The notes under the pieces are model-generated. The model saw only the letters and a program-made list of their open reading frames with translations. It made no database searches and was not told the DNA's origin. This document shows, one piece after another, positions 56,701-64,000 of a stretch of 64,000 nt of DNA (the first letter of the stretch is position 1; every line of letters begins with the position of its first letter). The translations under genes were made by a program, and so were the position numbers. The stretch comes from Magnolia sinica (Eukaryota > Streptophyta > Magnoliopsida > Magnoliales > Magnoliaceae), in NCBI RefSeq assembly GCF_029962835.1, contig NC_080588.1, positions 63,264,001 to 63,328,000 on the forward strand, given 5' to 3'.

Positions 56701-57490
56701 GTAGTTCATCATCAAGTCTACTTTATCTCCACCAAATTTTATTAAATTTCGTTTCTAAAAAAAATCTAAAAATTCTAGTAGTAGCTGTCTGAACTAATAA
56801 TTTTTAGACAGTTGTCACATCAACCTATATTTAACTATATTAAAAATTTTATTATATTTTTCACTTATTTTTATATGAAACTAGACTTATCAAGTTTCAA
56901 TTTGGCTTTTAAATCACTTAAATCGGAGTTATATTGAAGGAGATATGACTTTTTGAAGTCGGTCGAAAACTGCAAAAAATCGCAGCGAGGGTCCATCGAA
57001 ATCCGGTGCACCGGCAGCGCGCCGTGGTCAGGGCAGTGGCGCCGCACCTCACTGTACTGTCTGGTGGTGGTTTTACCATCCGATATTTGAAACGGGTGTA
57101 TTTTACAAACCGGAATGAGTTATTCGACTTGCAATATATGATTTTGGAGTAGGAGAAACTTATCTATCCAAATAACCTATTTATTTTGTGAGATTTCATA
57201 AGGTTAATGGTCAAAAATTCATTTTATTCATATATTTACTATTTATAATAAATTTTAGTTTAAGTATTGTTCTTCATTATTTAAACTTTACGATTAGTGT
57301 CTAATATGAAAGTACTAAGAAAAATTTGAAGAATAAGTTGGTGAAAAGTGAGATTTTGAAAAAAAAGGGTTGAAAGGGGATTTGAGACTTTAAGATTTGA
57401 GTTTTGAGAAGTCGATAAGATGTTATGATAGACTCTTTGCCTAAGGACGTCTAACTCTAAGTTAGTAAAAATCCGCGACGTTATAAAACT

Positions 57491-58070
57491 ATTGAGTATC
57501 ATGTCATACTTTTGGAATTATTGATTTATGAGATATAACGGATGATATTTTAATTCAGATCAAGGGACACTAGTGAGGAACTGCTATATGTTACAACGAG
57601 CTACGTGATTCAGATAATGACTCATGATAAGCGGTATCCTAGTTTCGCCAACCTGCTTTATGAATAGAACATAATAACTACTCTGTTAATCATACATATC
57701 AATCGCATTGCATTATATTTGACTATTACGATTTGGCATTGAAGTCGCATGATGGGAGAGTGTTAGCATTTGCGTAATAAGTGTTGAAATCGCTTGTGAG
57801 GGAGTGATAAATAGTAAGGTGCGTCCATCATTTCATAATCTCATTAATACATTTAATAAGATTATTTATTAAGTGTCTGTTTACCTGTTTTATCATTAAT
57901 TGTGCTGATTGAGTTGATAATATGTATAACTTATAACTAATGAAACTACTAAGTTACCTATTCACTTTCACTTAAGATGACATTTTAAAACACCAACCAG
58001 GCAATATTGTATGTGCAAGTACCACCGAGTTATCAAATGATCAGGCTTACACTAGCATGCACCATCGCTA
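57491..58070 (+). repeat. Inverted, decayed fragment of the same long-LTR family
   Basis: Read on the - strand it contains CCTGGTTGGTGTTTTAAAATG (57978-57998) and CACTCCCTCACAAGCGATTT-like phrases that match the order seen on the + strand at 50596-50830 and 62095-62350. It is therefore a copy in the opposite direction. Ends were not found. Confidence 0.65.
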
Positions 58071-58719
58071 GGATATTTTGGAGTATTGTACGAAAACTGA
58101 AAACTTGACATATTTCTTTTATTTTGACCATGTTATTGTGACTTGTATAGTCTCCATTTGGGTGAACACCATTTTTAGAATTGTATAATTGAATATTAGG
58201 CATATATTTTCAGGTTTAGTTATATTTACTTAACTTTTGAAGCCACTAATTCAAATTTACCTTGATTTTGATCATATGTGAATGTTAATCAGACTGCGCA
58301 GGCACGCAAGAACTTGCCATGTACATTTTTACTAGCTTAACACCTAAAAAATTGAAATTAGACTCTCTGTACTCATGTGTCAATTTTCGCAGCATAATAT
58401 ACATTCTCTCCAAATATATCATACAGGGTGGGGAAATAAAGCTTGCTTAGCGAAGAAGAAACAAGCTAAATTTAGTTTTCCTCAAAGGATCATAAATATT
58501 GGAATAAGAAAAGACTCGTGGTGAAAGGAGCACCCCATCTGGCCATTTCTGATGAATCTATTCCCAAATCCAAGATTAGTAATGCAGTAAAAAAAAAAAA
58601 AAAAAAATGGTGAATACTTGACTTAAGAGTGCACAGGCACAAGATACAATTGCCATTGTTAGCAACTCTGAATCAAGCCCTCATGTCCTTAGTTTTTATC
58701 TTGGTGGGGAACGCCATCC
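58071..58719. other. Intergenic DNA, no gene seen
   Basis: AT-rich, with an A run at 58589-58608. Nothing was recognised. Confidence 0.4.
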
Positions 58720-59065
58720 AAGCAACAAAAGAATGTTTAGGAATATTCCCTTCAAATCCACTCCGTTCAGAAGGTCACACATTACTGGATGAAGAAGAAA
58801 AACAAATATCATATTGATCCAAAACTTCTATGACCCGAAAAGGATTTCAATGGCAGAAGTTCAATCTCCCATTGCTTTTTGTAGTGTGGTCCACTTTGTC
58901 TCTGGATCTGTCGTATTTTTCAGCTCAAGCCTTATTAATAGTTTGCCAAATGGACGGATAGTTTGGATATAACACATACCTCATGAACGGACCGACAGAA
59001 CTTGGTGACATCAACACACTAGCTAGATCGCGGTGGTGTATGAAACACCACCCAATCCGCTTCCC
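58720..59065. mobile_element. Mutator-like small element, left-truncated
   Basis: It starts inside the family (CATCCAAGCAACAAAAGAAT-like), keeps the right half (GATCCAAAACTTCTATGACC, GTAGTGTGGTCCACTTTG) and ends CACCACCCAATCCGCTTCCC at about 59065. Confidence 0.6.
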
Positions 59066-59430
59066 AACACTGTGGTGCTGACCGTGGGGGCCATGTTGAT
59101 GTATGCATTGTATATCCATGCTGTCCATCTATTTTTTCGGCTCCTTTTATGCCATGAATCCAATAATTAAGGAAATCCAAATCTCACCTTCACCGTACCA
59201 TAGGAAACAGAGCTGACTGAACTCCCACCATTAAAAACTTCTTAGGTGGCCCCATAACATTTATTTACCATCCAACCCGTAGATAAGGTGACACACACCT
59301 GAATAAGGGAAAAATGCAAATATCGGCTTGATCCAAAACTTTTGTAGCCTGTGCCCTAAAATAATTGGAAAATTGGATGGACGGCATGGATTAAACACAT
59401 ACATCATACTTGGGGCCATAGTGCACCGTA
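59066..59430. mobile_element. Mutator-like small element, further copy
   Basis: GACCGTGGGGGCCATGTTG to ATCATACTTGGGGCCATAG, with shared phrases ACCATAGGAAACAG, TTTATTTACCATCCAACCC and GCTTGATCCAAAACTTTTG. About 90 bp are missing before AAAATAATTGG compared with complete copies. Confidence 0.6.
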
Positions 59431-60250
59431 TGCAATCTCCATCCTCGTTAAAGGATCCTCCTCGTTGGTGGGCATTTTCTTCAATTTTGAAAAAATCATA
59501 CATTAAACTGACAGAAATCAGAGAAAACTAATGAACTGTACCTGGTTTACATTTACTTTATTAATGAGGTAGCTTGTAGGCACTATATGTGAATACTATA
59601 TTAATGAGGTGTTATTTTGTAAAATTCTTATATATATAACTTAGCGGGGACTCTTGTATATGGAAGATTGCCCATAAACTAAAATTAAAAAATACTGACC
59701 ATTGAATTAACAAAAGAGAAACATTTCACATGCGTCGTCTGGTATGCTAACTCAACATACGGTGCTTCTGTTTTCTGATTGTGTTATTTTTTTACAACAT
59801 CTGATGCGTAAAAAAGGTGGGCCACATCATAAAAATCACTTGTGCGAGGAACCAGAACCAGAATGATCCATTCATCAGGTGGGTTACACTATTGAAATAA
59901 ATGGACAGCAAATGCTCTGACTGAATGTATTGTATGTGGCCCACCTGATGATTGGATAGTTCCAATTGTTTCTCCAGATGATTTTCATGGTATAATCCAC
60001 CATCTTCACGGCTTGGATTTTCCAATGAATTGACATATCAGAGTAAAATGTAAACGTTGTTTATTATAGTTTACATAAAACGTTGTACGTAAACTACCGC
60101 TTAATCAAAGGGTCATTTCATCACGGGTTTCCTATTTTCACGGAGAGTGGACGTTTAAAATGTTTATGTCTATTTCTGCGGGTGTACTGTGAGATCACAT
60201 GCGATGGCCCATGAATCATACGTCAACATGAGGTGGGCCACGTCTGTCAG
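59431..60250. other. Intergenic DNA with small-element fragments
   Basis: Phrases such as GTATGTGGCCCACCTGATG and AAAAAAGGTGGGCCACATC mark more decayed small elements. No gene is seen. Confidence 0.4.
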
Positions 60251-60684
60251 TGAGGCTGTGACTGTGGGGCCCACCTTGATGTATGTGTTGTATATCCACT
60301 CCGTCCATCCATTTTCCAGCTCATTTAATGCATTGGCCAAAATGAAGCAGATCCAAATCTTAGGTGGACCTATGAAACAATGGTGATTGATCATTAAAAT
60401 TTTCCCATGGGCCACAAATGTTTTGGATCAAGCTGATTTTGTGTTTCCCTTCATCTAAGTGTATGTGACCTTATCAACGGGTTGGATGGCAAATAAACAT
60501 TACGGTGGACACGAGGAGGTTTTTAATGGTGGGTGGTAAATGAACATTGTTTCCGGTGGTGTGGTCCACATGAGATTTGTATCTGCTCTATTTTTGGGCT
60601 CGTGCCGTAAAATGAGCTGGAAAAATGGATGATCGGCGTGGATATACAATACAGACATCAAGGTGGGCCAACAGTCACAGCACA
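60251..60684. mobile_element. Mutator-like small element with long TIR
   Basis: The left GGCTGTGACTGTGGGGCCC then ACCTTGATGTATGTGTTG, and the right end in reverse complement (TGCTGTGACTGTTGGCCC, ACCTTGATGTCTGTATTG), form a TIR of about 45 bp ending at TATATCCAC. This is the best-preserved stem of the family here. No 9-bp duplication was found. Confidence 0.75.
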
Positions 60685-60689
60685 TGCAT

Positions 60690-60960
60690 GAAACGGTGGG
60701 GATGGAAGTTAAAAGTTGAAACCTTTGTGGGCTGATGGTGATGCTTATATGTTATCCAACACGTTCACGAGTGAAATCCACAGGGATCAAGGGAAACTAA
60801 AAATATTATCCTCATCCAAAACCTTTGTGGTCCAGGAAGGTTTTAATGGTGGTCGGTTAATCTCCACTATTTTTTATAGTGTAGCCCACTTGAGTTTTAG
60901 ATTTCACTAATGTTTGGGCTCATGGCCGGCCAAACCGAGGTACGGAGTGGATATAGCAGA
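60690..60960. mobile_element. Partial Mutator-like small element
   Basis: Only the right half is recognisable (GATGCTTATATGTTATCCAA, CATCCAAAACCTTTGTGG, TTTTAATGGTGGTCGG, TATAGTGTAGCCCACTTGAG). Confidence 0.5.
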
Positions 60961-61069
60961 AATATCATGTTTGCGGGGTATTCTTGCTAGCACTGAGTTA
61001 CGGGCAAGCCATGTCCCATAACGGTGGAAAGTGAAACAATTAAGAAGCAAATTGGCTTGAGTTTGATAT

Positions 61070-61340
61070 GGACAAGTGGACTCAGCAGACTCGTTCAAAC
61101 CCGACTCCACCGAAACCGATTGGGTGAGTGAATCAGGTAGACTTCACCTAATTTGAACTCAAACCGCGTTGCGTCCAGGTGACCCGGTAACTCAACTCGA
61201 CTTGACCTAAAATTTAACTCGATACTTACTCGGCTTGATTTAAAACTCAACTCGACTCGAGTTCAGATTGTGTGTGTGTGTGTGTGTATACTAAATCTAA
61301 TCTAACCTACCCGCCGCATTTGACCTGACCTCTTTTCCTC
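61070..61340. mobile_element. Partial copy of the hAT-type family of 10371 and 45520
   Basis: It shares GGGTGAGTGAATC, AGACTTCACCTAATTTGAAC, GTAACTCAACTCGACTTGAC and the (GT)n tract (61269-61287). The right part with GATCTAAGATG is missing, and the left end is blurred. Confidence 0.6.
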
Positions 61341-61447
61341 TCTCCTCCTACTCCTCTCCGATCCCGAGCCCAACAGCCACCCTCCTCTATCCTCCGCTCC
61401 CTCCCTCATCTCTCGCACCCGACGGCCTAACAACCACCAGCTTAGCA

Positions 61448-61567
61448 GTTGTCACAACCCAAAAATCGATACCCGAGTATAGAGACTCTGGTCCCACATT
61501 CCCAAGTGTGAACCAATGAAAATGCACGTGACCTTGTTCATTTTCACATTCATTCCACACACAAATA
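61448..61567 (-). repeat. Truncated LTR end joined to the tRNA copy
   Basis: From TGTCACAACCCAAAAATCG this aligns with the LTR end at 61646, sharing GAAAATGCA, GTGACCTTGTTCA and TTCACATTCATTCCACA. The alignment stops at 61567, exactly where the tRNA copy begins. Confidence 0.75.
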
Positions 61568-61642
61568 ATCAGAGTGGCGCAGTGAAAGTGTAGTAGGCCC
61601 ATAACCCACAGGTCCAAGGATCGAAACTTGGCTCTGATACCA
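61568..61642 (+). other. Full-length initiator tRNA-Met copy with CCA tail, LTR-linked
   Basis: ATCAGAGTGGCGCAG opens the acceptor stem and D arm, GCCCATAACC holds the CAT anticodon, GGATCGAAAC is the initiator-type T loop, and CTCTGAT plus ACCA closes it. It is 75 nt including CCA. Against the angiosperm initiator tRNA as I remember it there are about seven differences, mostly C-to-T or G-to-A. The acceptor stem pairs fully, but the T stem has an A-G mismatch and a G-T pair. Eukaryotic tRNA genes do not encode CCA, so this is not an ordinary gene. The LTR end TGTCATGCC starts 3 nt later (61646), the normal spacing between a primer site and an LTR, here on the - strand. Confidence 0.88.
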
Positions 61643-61645
61643 ACC

Positions 61646-62890
61646 TGTCATGCCCCGAAAATCGACACCTGAGTACAAAGACCACGGTCTTAAGTTCCTG
61701 AGTGTAAACCAAATGAAAATGCATATGTGACCTTGTTCAGATTCACATTCATTCCACAAATGAATCATCAAAGTAGCGTAATACTATTTTGTGGATCCAA
61801 AGCATGGTAAAGATAATGGAAATCCATCATATAAGGTTAACAGTTAAAGTACAATTTCAATAATGGTGATTGTCCAAAATTAGGATTATACAAGTCACAA
61901 AAATAATATAACAAAATTAACACAGAGAGCACGCCTAGCTAAGGACTCCAACATATACATGTATAAAATTTAAATAAAGCAGGGTTTTCCAATTTCGCCC
62001 GACACTCCCAAGACATCACGACAAAAGTGCAAGCCGTTTCAAGCTTATCCGTTGGATGCCTCGATAGCACCTACATTGACAATGTTACATGATTGGTGTT
62101 TTAAAACACTGTCTCAGATAAGAGTGAGTGGCTAACTTAGTTATTTCATTAGTTCTAAGTTACACATGTTATCAACTCAATTAGTGCAGCTAATGATAAA
62201 ATAAGAAATCAATCACTTCCTAAGTAGTCTTATTAAATGCACGTATGAAGTTATGACATGATGCATGCCCTTACGATCTAGCACTCTCTCATAAGCGACT
62301 TTAACGCCTATTTCACAAATGTTAACACTCCCTCACAAGTGACTCCATCGCCCAATTGCAACATTCGTATGTTAGGCAAGTAGTTGTTAAATTCCGTTTA
62401 TAGTCCCAACCGGATCACAAGGCTCAGGGCAACCGTAGCTGCTCATCACCTGTGTCCCTTGATCCTTTTTGGAGTTCATCACCTAACCGACAACTCTCCA
62501 GCCAATGCGGGACTAACACTGGCCTGAGTAATCTCAAAGGATCCCGATGATACAGGGTTAGTCACATCATCGACATGGTGAAAGACGACCATAATTGATA
62601 CAAGAGTCGTCACCCAAACGTAATTGCGGTGCAATCGCAGCATTCATTCCATTTATGATATAGTAAGCTCGTATCCTTCATGATTGCTCATTGGTCACTA
62701 TGAGGATGCTTGTCACCCCAACATAGGTCGACAAGTCAAACACGGTGTTTGTATATACGGAATGGATACGATTGGGTTGGATTTGTTAGGAGACTTTATC
62801 GAGGTTTTAATATTCATGGGAAATGAACTTAGGTTCGATGTGAAATACATTCTAAGGCCTAATTTATTTATTTCTTTATATAACTAAAAT
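61646..62890 (-). repeat. Long LTR (partial) of the palindrome family
   Basis: It begins at its 3' end, TGTCATGCCCCGAAAATCG on the + strand, next to the primer site. It carries GGTGTTTTAAAACACT (62095-62110), CACTCCCTCACAAGTGACTC and a weak copy of the GGTCACTA(C/T)GAGGA block (62694). The U3 start was not found. It appears cut or overlaid by other repeats before 63040. Confidence 0.7.
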
Positions 62891-63043
62891 ATTATCATGG
62901 CCAGTGTTCGAATTATCTCTGATACTATCAAAATATCTTCGATATTATCTTTATCTCCAGCTCAGCGATATCGATAACACTGGTAGCGATACCGATAACG
63001 CTGGTAGTATCAGAAATTCCATATATTAGCAATGTATCGCTAA
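62891..63043. repeat. GATATTATC / CGATAACACTGG short repeats
   Basis: Near-repeats of CGATA(A/C)C(A/G)CTGGTAG(C/T) (62971-63010) follow diverged TATC-type words. It is probably a fragment of a dispersed repeat. Confidence 0.45.
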
Positions 63044-64000
63044 GTGTCATGCCCCAAAATTCGGGTACCTGAATAGGGTGTCCAAACCCGAATTCTAGAC
63101 CTGTGACCTATAAAAAAATAAAAATAAACATATAAAGTATGACAATTACATATGCATTTCATTTTCTCCCAGCATAGCCCACAATTTTAAAATCCAAACA
63201 CATGCTAAGATAACTAATTACATAATCTATTACTACATCGATGCATAATTATTTAACTTAACTTGAAGTAAGAAAATCAAGTCAAACATTACTACATTCA
63301 GAGTTCTAAAATAAAATAAAATTGATCCTATATATGTAGAATGACATACCACGTGCATCCAACCACATTCAATGCTCCACTACTGATAGTAGTACCCTGC
63401 ATCTTCAAAATATTCATAACCTGAAACGGTTAAAACATAATGAGTTGACAACTCAATAGGATCACATCAATCCTGAGTTGAAAGCCTCATAAATATTACC
63501 AAATTTAACCTCGACATATTAATCAAAATAAGGTGAACATTGGATGTACAATCATAATTAATGATTTGACATTCATAAATATGAAATGAATAAATTGTTT
63601 AACATAGCTTTTCTAAAAATACTAAGATTTGGAGTAGGCAAAACACTCATGTGTGCTGATCCTTTTGGGGGATGACCCACGGCAGAGCACCGGTGTTGAT
63701 CCTTTTAGGGTATGACCCTCAGCAGACCATAGGTATAACCTTTTAGGGACAAAAGCCCAGCGCAGTGCACCCGTGTGTACTAATCCTTTTAGAGAATCAC
63801 CCAGGCAGAGCACTCATGCCGATCCTTTTGGGAATGACCCTGAGCAGAGCACTCGTGTCGTACTGATCATTTCGGGAATGACCTGGGCAGAGCACCCGTA
63901 AGAATCACTGCATTAAAAAAAATAGTTCACATAATGAATATTCATTATCACCACTAGATAATATTAAATGGAAAAAAATATTATTTGCATTGGTTCAGTC
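63044..64000 (-). repeat. Another LTR end of the same superfamily, runs off the window
   Basis: It starts TGTCATGCCCCAAAATTCGG, then about 380 bp later has CGGTTAAAACATAATGAGTT and GACAACTCAATAGG. These are decayed equivalents of the palindrome and the TGATCAACTCAGTGGG phrase of the inner LTR. It includes the minisatellite 63641-63900. Confidence 0.55.
63641..63900. repeat. Minisatellite, 39-46 bp units, about six copies
   Basis: Units run AGCACTCGTGT-(n)-GATCCTTTTGGGAATGACCC-(n)-GCAG, with lengths from 39 to 46 bp and clear divergence between copies. It lies inside LTR-like sequence. Confidence 0.85.

Larger units (their letters stand above)
50135..57485 (-). mobile_element. Outer long solo LTR (about 4.2 kb without the nested insertion)
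   Basis: The left end is TGTAACACTCCGAAAATCG (50135) and the right end CGCGACGTTATA (57485); the last CA has become TA. AAACT flanks both sides (50130-50134, 57486-57490). The span minus the nested 3191 bp gives 4160 bp. No internal gag-pol is present, so it is a solo LTR left by recombination. Orientation is taken from its relatives at 50175 (TATA box) and 61646 (primer side). LTRs above 3 kb suggest the Ogre/Tat type of Ty3/gypsy elements, but no coding region is present to confirm this. Confidence 0.85.

Noticed and set aside
61568-61642. A functional tRNA-iMet gene
   Set aside because: CCA is encoded, the T stem has a mismatch, and the copy touches an LTR end at primer-site spacing. It is better read as a reverse-transcribed primer.
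63641-63900. CRISPR-like array
   Set aside because: Units are adjacent, diverged and without spacers, in a plant genome; it is a minisatellite.

Overview
The window is nuclear DNA of a flowering plant. It holds three intron-rich plant genes whose exons follow GT..AG rules, two LTR retrotransposons with LTRs at both ends, two very long solo LTRs, a tRNA-derived SINE, LINE tails and many small terminal-inverted-repeat (TIR) elements. The species cannot be fixed from sequence alone. There are no bacterial operons, CRISPR arrays, rRNA genes or organelle genes.

Genes, all on the + strand: (1) a plastid 3-oxoacyl-ACP reductase (FabG/KR of type II fatty acid synthesis), whose first exon lies before the window or was not recognised, spanning 1454-9535; (2) an EGY3-like plastid membrane protein of the site-2 protease family at 12420-18651, six exons, 571 codons, with the metalloprotease zinc site lost; (3) a bHLH transcription factor close to Arabidopsis bHLH74 at 35895-39540, eight exons, 384 codons. 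A broken fragment resembling the N-terminus of a CYP706-type cytochrome P450 lies on the - strand near 45015-45390. The first two genes both act in the chloroplast, but nothing shows that they are co-regulated.

Mobile DNA fills the rest. 19-24 kb, 30-34 kb and 58.7-61 kb are packed with small TIR elements rich in the motif GTGGGGCCCACC; two copies have 9-bp target duplications (Mutator-like). A Copia element (24054-30392, - strand, TSD TGATG) has LTRs of about 970 bp and a pol gene broken by a 50-bp duplication and by loss of the reverse transcriptase catalytic box. A short Ty3/gypsy deletion derivative (47205-49850, + strand, TSD GACAC) has two 660-bp LTRs. From 50135 to 57485 lies a solo LTR of about 4.2 kb (TSD AAACT) into which a related 3.2-kb solo LTR has inserted (TSD CAACT). 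hAT-type elements with 8-bp TSDs, Tourist-like elements with CTA duplications and a SINE with a 14-bp TSD were also resolved to the base.

The most unusual object is at 61568-61642: a nearly full-length copy of the initiator methionine tRNA, including the CCA tail that eukaryotic tRNA genes do not encode, placed 3 nt from an LTR end and running on its other side into a second LTR end. It looks like a tRNA primer copied into DNA during reverse transcription. Related to it, the long LTRs at 50.1, 53.4 and 61.6 kb share a 16-bp palindrome, GGTGTTTTAAAACACC, at a nearly constant distance (about 420-460 bp) from the LTR end.
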